A DNA stretch of 64,000 nucleotides from Hyphococcus sp. (GTDB lineage: Bacteria > Pseudomonadota > Alphaproteobacteria > Caulobacterales > Parvularculaceae), in NCBI GenBank assembly GCA_028289605.1, contig JANQON010000009.1, forward strand, positions 682,001 to 746,000. The letters run 5' to 3'. The position numbers and the translations under genes are program-made. Under the pieces are notes generated by a model. It was not told where the DNA came from, did no database searches, and saw only the letters and a program-made list of their open reading frames with translations. Positions within the stretch are counted from its first letter, which is position 1; each line of letters starts with the position of its first letter. Positions 39,606 through 49,407 of the stretch are shown one piece after another.

Positions 39606-41119
39606 CGCCAGTCTTCCACGACGTAGCTGCGATTGGGCTGAAGAGTCGTCCGCTCGGCGGCGAACGCTACCGGCTGGTCGCTGGAAACCAGTTCGTCGGA
39701 GATCCCCTGACCTCTTGCATCGACGTCTCCAACTCGGGCGCGCGTAACGTTTTTCATCCACACCGGCCATCGTTTCTTTTTCAGATTGCCCGTGCGGATT
39801 GTCAGACCGTCAATTTCAATCCCTTCAATGTTGGCGAGCGTCGCCATCGCATCGATACGCGCGTAGTCTTCTTCGGTCTCGCCTCGCGACAGCGTGATAT
39901 TGCCGCGCGGCTTGCTTGGACCGTCAGCAAGCGTCGGCGCTTCGTCTGGAACCGTCATGGATATGTCACGCAAGACAATATCGCGAACAGGCGCATCGGC
40001 CGCGCCGGCAATCAAAATATTTCCGCCTCCTGAAATTGCGATGCCGGAAAACTCGTGCCGCTCAATGGCGCCGAGCGCGTCGTCGCTGCTGCGCTTGTCG
40101 ATGTCCGCATAGATGGCATAGGTTCGTTCATGCCGGCCCCCGTTCTCAACTCGAATGTTCGAAAACCGGTTGTCGCTGTGCCGGCCGCCATCCAACTGAA
40201 AAAGCGCAATGCCGTACCGTGTCTCACGAATAATGAGGTCTGTGAAAAGAGAATTGCGAACGCCGACGGCTGAACCTGTTCCAAATTTCACCGCAGCGTC
40301 GTCGCTTTGCAGTATGGAATCCGAAACAATCACATTCTCGACGGCGCGGCGATGCGATTTCAACACAATCGCATCGTCTCCGGTGGCGATATCGACGCCG
40401 CTTATTACAATATTTGAGGAATCCCTAATTTGAACGCCGTCGGTATTCGGGCTGCGCGGATCGTTTCTAATGGTCACATCGGTTACGCGCGCACCGTTGC
40501 ATTGATTGAACCGAATACCGAAACCGGGAAGGTCGCGCAGCGTCGCGTCTCTCACGGCGACATTGCTGCAGTTTACAAACTCAAATAGCGGCGCCGGACG
40601 CGGCAGAGTCGGACGGCGCAAACCGCTGCGGTAAAAATCCGGATCCCAGAAAGCCTCGCCATTGCCGAGGACTGCGCCCTGACCATCAATCGTGAGGTTC
40701 TGCACGTCCGGCGCGTAGAACACTGGACGCACCGTTTCCATGCGCCCGTCTGAGTGTCGGTATGTCTGCTCCGGATAGACGGCGATGTCGGGTATGAGTT
40801 CTACAATCGCCCCGGGCGCAAAGGATAGGGTCATGTTCGACCCAAGCGTCAGGCCGCCAATGAGCCATCGGCCTGCCGGAACAACCACTTGGCCTCCGAT
40901 ACCGCCGCAGACGCCGACAGCGGCCTGGAACGCATCGGTGTCCGGGCGGTCATCGCCGGGCGCAGCGCCGAAAGCTCTGATATCGCAGGTGTTGTCATGT
41001 GCGCCGCCAACACTTGCCGGTTGCGCTCCGACCCCGTTAAAAGTCGCAGCGAAGACAATGCATGTCAAAGCCGCCGCCGCCAGACGTCGGCGCCGCAACA
41101 GACTGGTTGTTTTCGCCAT
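39602..41119 (-). CDS. GH28 polygalacturonase-like protein, exported
   Basis: CDIRAFGAAPGDDRPDTDAFQAAV, SPNTDGVQIRDSSNIVISGVDIATGDDAIVLKSHR, KFGTGSAVG. Start MAKTTSLLRRRRL preferred over 41149. Confidence 0.88.
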   Translation of the reverse strand: MAKTTSLLRRRRLAAAALTCIVFAATFNGVGAQPASVGGAHDNTCDIRAFGAAPGDDRPDTDAFQAAVGVCGGIGGQVVVPAGRWLIGGLTLGSNMTLSFAPGAIVELIPDIAVYPEQTYRHSDGRMETVRPVFYAPDVQNLTIDGQGAVLGNGEAFWDPDFYRSGLRRPTLPRPAPLFEFVNCSNVAVRDATLRDLPGFGIRFNQCNGARVTDVTIRNDPRSPNTDGVQIRDSSNIVISGVDIATGDDAIVLKSHRRAVENVIVSDSILQSDDAAVKFGTGSAVGVRNSLFTDLIIRETRYGIALFQLDGGRHSDNRFSNIRVENGGRHERTYAIYADIDKRSSDDALGAIERHEFSGIAISGGGNILIAGAADAPVRDIVLRDISMTVPDEAPTLADGPSKPRGNITLSRGETEEDYARIDAMATLANIEGIEIDGLTIRTGNLKKKRWPVWMKNVTRARVGDVDARGQGISDELVSSDQPVAFAAERTTLQPNRSYVVEDWR

Positions 41120-41155
41120 TCGGCAAGGCTCAATTGCAGCAGCGCGCAACAGACT

Positions 41156-42451
41156 TCACCAATTCCACATTGTGCCGTCTTCGAGGCGGGCGATGGGAAG
41201 CTGTTTCGGATCGTAAGGATGCTTCGCCGCTTCCTTTTCATCAATGTCGACGCCAAGACCCGGCGTGTCGCCGATGACAAGCGCGCCGTCATTGAACGCA
41301 TAATCGGTGGAGAACACGGCGTCGGTTTCAGGCGTATGGCGCATATATTCTTGAATGCCGAAATTCGGCGCCCAACTATCGAAGTGGAGGGCTGCAGACA
41401 TCGTCACCGGCGAGAGATCAGTGGCGCCGTGGCAGCCGGTGCGCACCTGCCAGACGCTGGCGAAATCCGCGATGCGCTTCAGATGTGTAATCCCGCCGGC
41501 CCCGAGAACCGTCGCGCGAATAAAGTCGATGAGCTGGTGCTGGATAAGGTCCTTGCAATCCCAAATAGAATTGAAGATCTCGCCGACGGCGATGGGCGTC
41601 GTCGTATGTTCCCGAATTAGGCGAAATGCGTCCTGATTTTCCGCGGGAGTAGGATCCTCCATCCAGAAAAGCGAATATGGCTCCAGCGCCCTGCCGAGAC
41701 GTCCGGCCTCAATCGGCGTAAGACGATGATGAACATCGTGCAAGAGATGCACGTCGAACCCGAATTTTGCTCGCAGGGCTTCGAACAGCTTTGGCGCGTA
41801 TTGAAGATAGGGCGCCGTCGCCCACAACGTTTCCCTTGGCAAAGCGGCGTCAGCAGGCTCGTAATACATCTTGTCGCGACCGACGCCGTAAGCGCCGCGC
41901 ACGCCGGGAACGCCAGTCTGCGCACGCACCGCTTTGTAGCCAAGGTCGATATAGCGCGCGACTTCATCCGTCGTCTGCTCAATATCCCCGCCGTTCGCGT
42001 GGCCGTAAACCATTACGCTGTCTCGGCTGCGGCCGCCGAGCAGATCGACGACCGGCGCGCCCAGCATTTTTCCCTTTATGTCCCAAAGAGCCATATCCAC
42101 CGCGGCGACAGCGCGCATGGTCACCGGACCCCGGCGCCAATAGGCGCCGCGATACAGAAACTGCCAGATATCCTCAATTCGCCGTGCGTCCTTTCCGATC
42201 AGATTCGGAATGACATGGTTTTCAAGATAGGCGACCGGCGCAAGTTCCCGCCCATTGAGCGTAGCGTCTCCCAGACCATATATGCCGTCCGCGGTTGTGA
42301 TTTTCAGCGTGACGAAATTCCTGCCGGGACAGGCGACAATCACCTTCGCGTCAACAATCGTTGCCGCATCTGCGGCGTTGTCCGAAAGCGGACGATTTTC
42401 GTTTTTTGACAGTCCCGAATCCGGCATTTCGCCCTCGTTAGAAAAGACCAT
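41156..42451 (-). CDS. manD: D-mannonate dehydratase, ManD type (enolase superfamily)
   Basis: [114 protein letters not shown]. Confidence 0.88.
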   Translation of the reverse strand: MVFSNEGEMPDSGLSKNENRPLSDNAADAATIVDAKVIVACPGRNFVTLKITTADGIYGLGDATLNGRELAPVAYLENHVIPNLIGKDARRIEDIWQFLYRGAYWRRGPVTMRAVAAVDMALWDIKGKMLGAPVVDLLGGRSRDSVMVYGHANGGDIEQTTDEVARYIDLGYKAVRAQTGVPGVRGAYGVGRDKMYYEPADAALPRETLWATAPYLQYAPKLFEALRAKFGFDVHLLHDVHHRLTPIEAGRLGRALEPYSLFWMEDPTPAENQDAFRLIREHTTTPIAVGEIFNSIWDCKDLIQHQLIDFIRATVLGAGGITHLKRIADFASVWQVRTGCHGATDLSPVTMSAALHFDSWAPNFGIQEYMRHTPETDAVFSTDYAFNDGALVIGDTPGLGVDIDEKEAAKHPYDPKQLPIARLEDGTMWNW

Positions 42452-42516
42452 GTCGTGACGCGGCAAGGCGGAAACGGTTGACGAAAGCCGCTGAGTCTGG
42501 GACACATAACCTATCT

Positions 42517-42537
42517 GACCAATATTGGTCTGTCCAG
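42517..42537. promoter_or_regulatory. Composite operator GACCAATATTGGTCTGTCCAG
   Basis: Perfect 14-bp palindrome GACCAATATTGGTC (42517-42530) overlapping motif site TTGGTCTGTCCAG (42525-42537), in the manD/GntR divergent gap. Confidence 0.62.
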
Positions 42538-42588
42538 AGAAACAGGCGAAGCGCGTTTTGGCGCGTTTTCCCGGGAAAGCTGAACACT

Positions 42589-43350
42589 ATGGCCGACGAA
42601 CAGCGTCAATCCGGCAAAAGACTCTATGAAAAAGTGGCGGCTTCGCTGGCGGCGGACATCAAAAAAGGCAGCTACGATATCGGCGATCGCCTGCCTTCTG
42701 AGAGGGTTCTCGCATCGAAATTCGGGGTCAGCCGTCCCACCATGCGGGAAGCGGTGATCGCGCTGGAAGTCGACGGGTTGGTCGAGGTGCGCACCGGCTC
42801 AGGCGTATATGTGAAATCAACCAGTCCGGCGGGCGGCGCGCCGCACGCGGCGGATATGGGCATGTTCGAATTGCTCGAGGCGCGGCGCGCTTTTGAAAGC
42901 GAGGCGGCGGCGCTGGCGGCGGCGCGCATCACCGATGATGAGCTTTCGGCGCTGCGCGGCCTCGTTGAAGAAATGGCGGAAGAAAACAAGCGCGATGTCG
43001 AACTCTCCGAAGACGCCGACCGGCGTTTTCACATGGGCATCGCGGCGGCGACCGGAAACAGCGCCATCGTTCGTGCGATCGAAATGTTTTGGGACGCGCG
43101 CCAGTCGTCGCACCAGACGCAACATTTCCTCAAAAAAGTGCGCGCGGGCGGCGTTGCCCCGCGCATAGACGAGCATTCGAGAATTCTATTTGCGCTTGAG
43201 AAGCGCGACCCGGAAAAAGCGCGCAAGGCGATGATCGATCATCTTACCGCTGTAATCGAAGCGGTTCTAGAAGCAACAGAGGTAGAAGCGCTCGAACGCA
43301 CCCGCGCCGAAATTAAAAAACAGCGGCAGCTCTATCTAACGGGGGCGTAA
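42589..43350 (+). CDS. GntR family regulator, FadR subfamily, paralogue of 5472..6260
   Basis: RLYEKVAASLAADIKKGSYDIGDRLPSERVLASKFGVSRPTMREAVIALEVDGLVEVRTGSGVYV; FCD domain. Confidence 0.92.
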   Translation: MADEQRQSGKRLYEKVAASLAADIKKGSYDIGDRLPSERVLASKFGVSRPTMREAVIALEVDGLVEVRTGSGVYVKSTSPAGGAPHAADMGMFELLEARRAFESEAAALAAARITDDELSALRGLVEEMAEENKRDVELSEDADRRFHMGIAAATGNSAIVRAIEMFWDARQSSHQTQHFLKKVRAGGVAPRIDEHSRILFALEKRDPEKARKAMIDHLTAVIEAVLEATEVEALERTRAEIKKQRQLYLTGA

Positions 43351-43358
43351 AAAGGTCG

Positions 43359-44771
43359 ATGGCGAAACTCGAACTTGACCCAGACCGGCTTTTTTCCCCG
43401 AATGAGGCGGAGCGCGCCGTTGCCAAGCGCCTTTATGCAGAAGTGCGCGACCTGCCAATCGTCAGTCCCCACGGTCACACGGATCCGCGTTGGTTCGCCG
43501 ACAATGAGCCGTTCGATAACCCCGCCGATCTCCTCATTATTCCTGATCATTACATCTTTCGCATGCTCTATTCGCAAGGCGTGCGGATGGAAGATTTGGG
43601 AGTGCCGACACAGGACGGCGCCGCAGTTGAAACAGATCCACGCAAAATTTGGCGACATTTCGCGGAGCACTATCATCTTTTTCGCGGCACACCCTCGCGG
43701 ATGTGGCTCGACTGGGTATTCTCGTCCGTCTTCGAACTAACTGATAGTCTCGAGGCTGGCACCGCTGATGCTTACTATGACCGCATCGACGCATGGCTTA
43801 AAGAGGACGCCTTTCGGCCTCGCGCGCTTTTCGACCGATTTGACATAGAAGTCATCGCCACCACGGAAAGCCCGCTCGACGACCTTCGCCACCACAAAAA
43901 AATTCGCGAGAGCGAATGGCTGGGCAATGTGATTACCGCCTACCGACCGGATCCGGTTGTCGATCCGGACTTTGAGGGCTTTGCTGAAAACGTAGCCGCT
44001 TTGGGTGCGCTGACCGGCGAGAACGCGACCGACTGGCGGGGCTATCTCAACGCCCATCGCAAGCGCCGGGCCTTTTTCAAGACTATGGGGGCCACGTCCA
44101 CCGACCACGGTCATCCTACGGCCGCAACCGCTAATCTCTCTGAAGCCGACGCAACAGCCCTTTTCGAAAAAGCGTTGGCGGGGCGCATCACACCGGAAGA
44201 AGCGGAAACATTCCGTGGACAAATGTTGCTTGAGATGGCGCGAATGAGTCTCGAGGACGGGCTCGTCATGCAAATTCACCCCGGCGCGTGGCGTAATCAC
44301 AATAAGCCCCTTTTTGAGCGCTTCGGCCGAGATAAGGGCGCCGATATCCCAAGGCAGACAGATTACGTCGCAGCGCTGAAACCCCTTCTCGACGCAGTCG
44401 GCAATGAACGCGATCTCACGGTCATACTCTTCACGCTGGACGAAACAAGCTATTCGCGTGAGCTTGCGCCGCTGGCGGGGCACTATCCCGCGCTTCGGCT
44501 CGGGCCGCCGTGGTGGTTCCATGACAGCCCCGAAGGAATGCGCCGCTTTCGAGAACAAGCAACGGAAACCGCGGGCTTTTACAATACCGTCGGCTTTAAC
44601 GACGATACGCGCGCGTTCATGTCGATCCCGGCGCGCCACGATGTTGCGCGACGCATGGACTGTAATTTCCTGGCGCGGCTAGTCGCCGATCACCGTCTCC
44701 CTGAAGACGAAGCAAAAGAGGTTGCTGTCGATCTTGCCTACAATCTCGTCAAAAAAGCCTACAAGCTCTAG
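43359..44771 (+). CDS. uxaC: Glucuronate isomerase
   Basis: LPIVSPHGHTDPRWFADNEPFDNPADLLIIPDHYIFRMLYSQGV, MQIHPGAWRNHN, LAPLAGHYPALRLGPPWWFHDSPEGMRRFRE. Confidence 0.95.
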   Translation: MAKLELDPDRLFSPNEAERAVAKRLYAEVRDLPIVSPHGHTDPRWFADNEPFDNPADLLIIPDHYIFRMLYSQGVRMEDLGVPTQDGAAVETDPRKIWRHFAEHYHLFRGTPSRMWLDWVFSSVFELTDSLEAGTADAYYDRIDAWLKEDAFRPRALFDRFDIEVIATTESPLDDLRHHKKIRESEWLGNVITAYRPDPVVDPDFEGFAENVAALGALTGENATDWRGYLNAHRKRRAFFKTMGATSTDHGHPTAATANLSEADATALFEKALAGRITPEEAETFRGQMLLEMARMSLEDGLVMQIHPGAWRNHNKPLFERFGRDKGADIPRQTDYVAALKPLLDAVGNERDLTVILFTLDETSYSRELAPLAGHYPALRLGPPWWFHDSPEGMRRFREQATETAGFYNTVGFNDDTRAFMSIPARHDVARRMDCNFLARLVADHRLPEDEAKEVAVDLAYNLVKKAYKL

Positions 44772-44773
44772 TC

Positions 44774-45271
44774 ATGGGCGCCGCACTCGCCGCGATATCC
44801 CGCATGGTGAGCCTCATTGCGCTCTGGTTTTCCGGCGCCGGACTCATCGTCATGACGGGGATCATTTTTTGGCAGGTCGTGTCGCGCTATGGCTTCAATG
44901 CGAGCCCGGCCTGGGCAGAGCAGTCGGCGCTGATCTTGATGATCTGGTTTGTGTTTTTCGCCGGCGCCGCGGGCGTTCGCGAAGGGTTTCACATCCGAAT
45001 CGTCGCCGGCGTTAATGCGCTGCCTGTTGGCGTCGGCCGACCAGTTCGTGTTTTTTCAGATCTTGTGATTGCCGCTTTCGGTCTCGCGCTGGCGATCTGG
45101 GGCGGTGACTTGGTCCTGCGGACTTGGGATCACACGGTGCCCGCGCTCGGCATATCTCGGGGCCTCGCCTACTCCCCCGCCCCGATCAGCGGCGCGCTGA
45201 TCTTTTTCTTCGCGCTCGAGCAGGCCTGGGCTTCAGCGGCCGGGCGAAAGGTCGATCCGCAATGGAGCTAG
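44774..45271 (+). CDS. TRAP transporter small permease (DctQ family)
   Basis: Small 4-TM protein, WQVVSRYGFNASPAWAEQSALILMIWFVFFAGAAGVREGFHI; overlaps DctM. Confidence 0.9.
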   Translation: MGAALAAISRMVSLIALWFSGAGLIVMTGIIFWQVVSRYGFNASPAWAEQSALILMIWFVFFAGAAGVREGFHIRIVAGVNALPVGVGRPVRVFSDLVIAAFGLALAIWGGDLVLRTWDHTVPALGISRGLAYSPAPISGALIFFFALEQAWASAAGRKVDPQWS

Positions 45272-46539
45272 CGCTTCTTATCGGCCTTCTCGCCCTTTTT
45301 CTGGTTATCGGCGTGCCGGTGGCGTTCGCGCTCGGCGCGGCCTCGCTTGTCACTTTTATGGTCTTGGATATCCCGCCGGTCGTCGCCGTACAGCGCATGA
45401 CTTCCGGCGTTAGCGTTTTTACGCTGATGGCGATCCCCTTTTTCATTTTCGCTGGCGATCTCATGTATCGGTCGGGCATTGCCGAACGTCTGGTGCGGGT
45501 CGCCGACGCCGCCTTCGGGCGCGCCCGCGGCGGACTTGGCCAGGTTGATGTAGGCGCATCCATGATGTTCGGCGCCGTCTCCGGCTCCGCTGTCGCCAGC
45601 GCGTCGGCGGTTGGCTCTACGCTTGCGCCAATGATGCTCGAAAAGGGTTATGACCGGGATTACATCGTCAATGTCACCGCCACCGCGGCGATCACCGGCC
45701 TCCTGATTCCGCCGTCCCACAATATGATTATCTATGTCGCCGCCGCCGGCGAAGGCGTTTCGGTGGGCGAGCTGTTTCTCGCGGGCGTCATCCCCGGCCT
45801 GCTCACCGGCGCGCTCTTAATGATCGCCGCCTGGGGCGTCGCTGCCAAGCGCGGCTATCCGAGGGGCGTTTTTCCCGGCTGGGCGAAGTTCGCCCGCGCG
45901 GTCGCGCTAGCGTTGCCCGGTCTCATGACGGCAGTCATTATCGTTGTCGGCATTCTATCCGGCGTTTTCACGCCGACAGAGTCATCGGCGGTCGCCGTCG
46001 TCTACACGGTTCTGATTGCATTCTTTGTGTACAGATCATTAGGGGCGGACGGCTTTGTCAAAGCGGTTTCGGGCGCGGTGAAGACGACCTCAATGGTGAT
46101 GCTGATCATCGGTTCCGCCGCTGCTTTCGGCTGGCTGTTGGCGCTGTTGGAAGGCCCCACTCAACTCGCCGATGCGCTGCTAGCCATCACCGATAATCCG
46201 ATCCTGCTCTTTTTGCTCATTAACTTGATGCTGCTCTTGCTCGGCACTTTTATGGATATGGCGCCGTTGATCATCATCACGACACCCATCTTCCTGCCTA
46301 TTGCGACATCGCTGGGCATGGATCCAACGCAGTTTGGCATCGTCATGATGCTTAACTTGGGGATCGGCCTGGTGACCCCGCCCGTCGGATCGGTTCTTTT
46401 CGTCGGCTGCGCTGTAGGCGGCCTGCGGATCGAAGAAACGGTGAAAACAATCTGGCCGTTCTATCTCGCTCTCGTCGCCGCGTTGATGGCGATCACATTT
46501 GTCCCCGCCCTGTCGCTCACCTTGCCTGGATTGTTTTGA
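45262..46539 (+). CDS. TRAP transporter large permease (DctM family)
   Basis: IPFFIFAGDLMYRSGIAERLVRVADAAFGRARGGLGQVDVGASMMFGAVSGSAVASASAVGSTLAPMM, GLLIPPSHNMIIY. Start ATG 45262 (ORF track 45124 is upstream). Confidence 0.94.
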   Translation: MELALLIGLLALFLVIGVPVAFALGAASLVTFMVLDIPPVVAVQRMTSGVSVFTLMAIPFFIFAGDLMYRSGIAERLVRVADAAFGRARGGLGQVDVGASMMFGAVSGSAVASASAVGSTLAPMMLEKGYDRDYIVNVTATAAITGLLIPPSHNMIIYVAAAGEGVSVGELFLAGVIPGLLTGALLMIAAWGVAAKRGYPRGVFPGWAKFARAVALALPGLMTAVIIVVGILSGVFTPTESSAVAVVYTVLIAFFVYRSLGADGFVKAVSGAVKTTSMVMLIIGSAAAFGWLLALLEGPTQLADALLAITDNPILLFLLINLMLLLLGTFMDMAPLIIITTPIFLPIATSLGMDPTQFGIVMMLNLGIGLVTPPVGSVLFVGCAVGGLRIEETVKTIWPFYLALVAALMAITFVPALSLTLPGLF

Positions 46540-46540
46540 T

Positions 46541-47833
46541 ATGAAAGTCCTCTTTACCCTTGCTGCAGTCCTTTTCGCTGTCCCCGCAGCAGCAGCGGAG
46601 ACATCGCGCGAGAAAAAAATCGAAGAAGCAATGCGACGCGGCGCCGATTACGCGGCCGACATCCTGATTACACAGTCGGGTGCTGGACGTACGGAGTATG
46701 AACTCTTGCGCGGCGAATGGAACGACTATGAGACCCATTGGCATACGGCGCAAACCATCTACGGTCTTTTAGAGACTTGGCGTGTCACTGGAGAGCGACG
46801 GTATCTTCGCGCAGCGCGCCGCGGCGGCGACTGGTGGATATCAACGGAGTTCAAAGAACCGCACCCCTTCGCCGGCCTCGTAAATGCAGCCCATGGCGAT
46901 CGTCTCGGTCATCTTATCAACATGACGACCATGACGGATGGTTCGAATGGAATCTTCGCGCTCACGCGCGCGACGAATGATGACAAATACGCACAGAGCG
47001 CCGTACGGTCCGGCGATTGGTTTCTTGAGAACGCATACATTCCCGAGGAAGGCCTCTTCTACAATATTGCGGATCCAGAAACCGCGACGGTTTGGAAGGA
47101 CAAGAGCCCGCATCATCCGGAGATTGGGCCTGCAGAGATTAAGGTCACTGAAGTCGCGCGCCCTAATTCGGAAGGCTACGCCTATGCGGATATGTGCGCG
47201 TTTACCGGCGACCGACAGTATTGCGCCGTCTTTCTCGATGTCGCCGATAAAAAGCTCAAACGCCAGTCCGAGGAAGGCGCATGGATGGATTTCGAACCGA
47301 ACCGGATGTCCGACGGGCGCGTACATCCGCGGTTCAATATCTGGCTCGCAGAAGCGCAGCTTGAAGCCTATGAAATGACGGGCGACCGGAAATACCTGGA
47401 GAGCGCGCTGCAAACCGGTCGGTTAATGGCGAAACTGCAGAAAGCGGACGGCGCCTTTTACCGTCACCTCTATCGTGACGGAACATCAAGCCCCGGCTCT
47501 TTTATCGGTTCCGCATCGGCGTTTTCAGGCATCCTATGGCTAAGGCTGCGCGACTACGGAGTCGGCGACGAGTTTGACGACAATATTGAACGCTCCGTTG
47601 ACTGGTTGTTGAAGAACCAGGCGCTGGAGAGCCATCCAGACGAAAATGTTCGCGGGTCGTTTCTCAATCTTTATGTACGTCGAAAAGACGGTCAGGCGCT
47701 TTTGTATCAACGCGACATCGGCACTGGTTTCGCTCTGCGATTTCTCGCGACCTATTTACGCGACCGGGCGGGGGAAGACGTGAACGTTGATTCTTTCAGC
47801 GGACGCGACGCCTATCCAGACATGAGCGAATGA
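46541..47833 (+). CDS. Exported protein, probable (alpha/alpha)6-barrel glycoside hydrolase/epimerase, family unassigned
   Basis: Signal MKVLFTLAAVLFAVPAAAAE; repeated helical hairpins with YLRAARRGGDWWI, YAQSAVRSGDWFLENAYIPEEGLFYNI, YLESALQTGRLMAKLQ spacing typical of six-hairpin enzymes. Confidence 0.6.
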   Translation: MKVLFTLAAVLFAVPAAAAETSREKKIEEAMRRGADYAADILITQSGAGRTEYELLRGEWNDYETHWHTAQTIYGLLETWRVTGERRYLRAARRGGDWWISTEFKEPHPFAGLVNAAHGDRLGHLINMTTMTDGSNGIFALTRATNDDKYAQSAVRSGDWFLENAYIPEEGLFYNIADPETATVWKDKSPHHPEIGPAEIKVTEVARPNSEGYAYADMCAFTGDRQYCAVFLDVADKKLKRQSEEGAWMDFEPNRMSDGRVHPRFNIWLAEAQLEAYEMTGDRKYLESALQTGRLMAKLQKADGAFYRHLYRDGTSSPGSFIGSASAFSGILWLRLRDYGVGDEFDDNIERSVDWLLKNQALESHPDENVRGSFLNLYVRRKDGQALLYQRDIGTGFALRFLATYLRDRAGEDVNVDSFSGRDAYPDMSE

Positions 47834-47868
47834 CCTGGCGCGACTCCGACATAAACGCAAAAAGGGAC

Positions 47869-49407
47869 ATGCAGATTGCGATCGCCATCGTTGCCCTGGC
47901 GACTATTTCCTGCACCCCGAATACGCAGGCCGCGCAACCCGATGAAAACCCGCAGCCGCCGAACATTTTGATTGCGATCGCCGACGATCAGTCGTTCCCG
48001 CACGCTTCCGCCTATGGATCGAACTTTGTTTCAACACCCGCGTTCGACCGCGTCGCGCGCGACGGGGCGCTCTTTACCCGAGCCTACGCCGCCTCTCCGG
48101 GATGCAGCCCAAGCCGAGCGGCGCTGCTTACCGGCCGCCATACCTGGATGTTGGAGGCGGCGGGCACCCATGCAAGCGGCTTTCCTGCGAAATTTCAGAC
48201 CATACCGGACGTATTGGCTGCGGCCGGCTATCAGGTCGGTTACACGGGCAAAGGATGGGCGCCCGGCGACTGGGAATCGACGCGCGCGCATAATCCGGCC
48301 GGCCCCGCCTACAACGCTATTCGTTTTGAAGAGGCGCCCGCCGGCGTTTCCTCTATCGACTATGCCGCAAACTTTGCCGCCTTTCTGAAACAACGCCCGG
48401 ACGCCGCTCCGTTTTACTTCTGGTTCGGCGCATTGGAGCCGCACCGGCCCTACGACGACGGCGCCGGTCGCCGGGCGGAGAAGTCCATCTCAGATGATGA
48501 AATCCCGGGCTATCTGCCGACAACCGAAAAGGTCAAGAGCGACCTCCTAGACTACGCCGTCGAGATCGAGTGGTTCGACGCGCAGCTTGGCGAAATGCTC
48601 GATCAACTTGAGGCCGCAGGGGAACTCGACAACACGTTGATCATTGTCACCGCCGATAACGGTATGCCGTTTCCGCGGGCGAAAGCGAATGTCTATGACG
48701 CGGGGATCCACGTACCGCTTGCCGTGAGCTGGCCGGCGCAGGCGGCGGACGGCGGCGTCATCAATGATCTCGTCGGTTTCGTCGACATAACGGCAACGGT
48801 GTTCGACGCCGCCGGCGTAAAAGCCGACGGCCTGTCAGGGCGAAGCTTTCTTAGCCGTTTGCGCGGGCAAGGCGCGCCGGACGCCGACAAAGCCGTATAT
48901 GCCGCCCGCGAACGCCACTCGTCAGCGCGTTGGAACAATCTCGGTTATCCGCAACGCGCGATCCGCGTCGGCGACTATCTTTACATCCGCAACTTTGCTC
49001 CGGAACGTTGGCCCGCCGGGGCCCCGCGAAAATATGGAGATGGCGGCGCACTGGGCCCGCCTCATCGCGCCTATCACGACATCGATAGGGCGCCCGCTTT
49101 AATCGCCATGATCGACGCCAGATCAGCGCCCGGAACCGCGCCGCTGTTTAACGCCGCCGTCGGCGCTCGACCTGCCGAAGAACTCTATAACGCCGAGGCC
49201 GATCCGGCGAATCTGAAGAACCTCGCCGCCGATCCAGCCTATTTGGAGATCCGTGAAACTCTTTCAGCGCGACTGGAGTCTACACTTCAAAAAACCGGCG
49301 ACCCGCGGATCGGCGGGAAAGGCGCCGTTTGGGACGCGTATCCTCGTCTGAAGGGGGCCATGCGGACATTCCCTCAACCCGAATGGGCGAAGGGGGCTCC
49401 GGAATGA
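47869..49407 (+). CDS. Cys-type sulfatase (S1 family), lipoprotein-type signal
   Basis: MQIAIAIVALATISCTPN; NILIAIADDQSFPHASAYG, FGly motif GCSPSRAALLTGR (CSPSR codons at 48103-48117), VGYTGKGW, LIIVTADNGMPFPRAK. Confidence 0.92.
   Translation: MQIAIAIVALATISCTPNTQAAQPDENPQPPNILIAIADDQSFPHASAYGSNFVSTPAFDRVARDGALFTRAYAASPGCSPSRAALLTGRHTWMLEAAGTHASGFPAKFQTIPDVLAAAGYQVGYTGKGWAPGDWESTRAHNPAGPAYNAIRFEEAPAGVSSIDYAANFAAFLKQRPDAAPFYFWFGALEPHRPYDDGAGRRAEKSISDDEIPGYLPTTEKVKSDLLDYAVEIEWFDAQLGEMLDQLEAAGELDNTLIIVTADNGMPFPRAKANVYDAGIHVPLAVSWPAQAADGGVINDLVGFVDITATVFDAAGVKADGLSGRSFLSRLRGQGAPDADKAVYAARERHSSARWNNLGYPQRAIRVGDYLYIRNFAPERWPAGAPRKYGDGGALGPPHRAYHDIDRAPALIAMIDARSAPGTAPLFNAAVGARPAEELYNAEADPANLKNLAADPAYLEIRETLSARLESTLQKTGDPRIGGKGAVWDAYPRLKGAMRTFPQPEWAKGAPE

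Noticed and set aside
43737-44639. 300-aa minus-strand ORF
   Set aside because: Antisense to uxaC.
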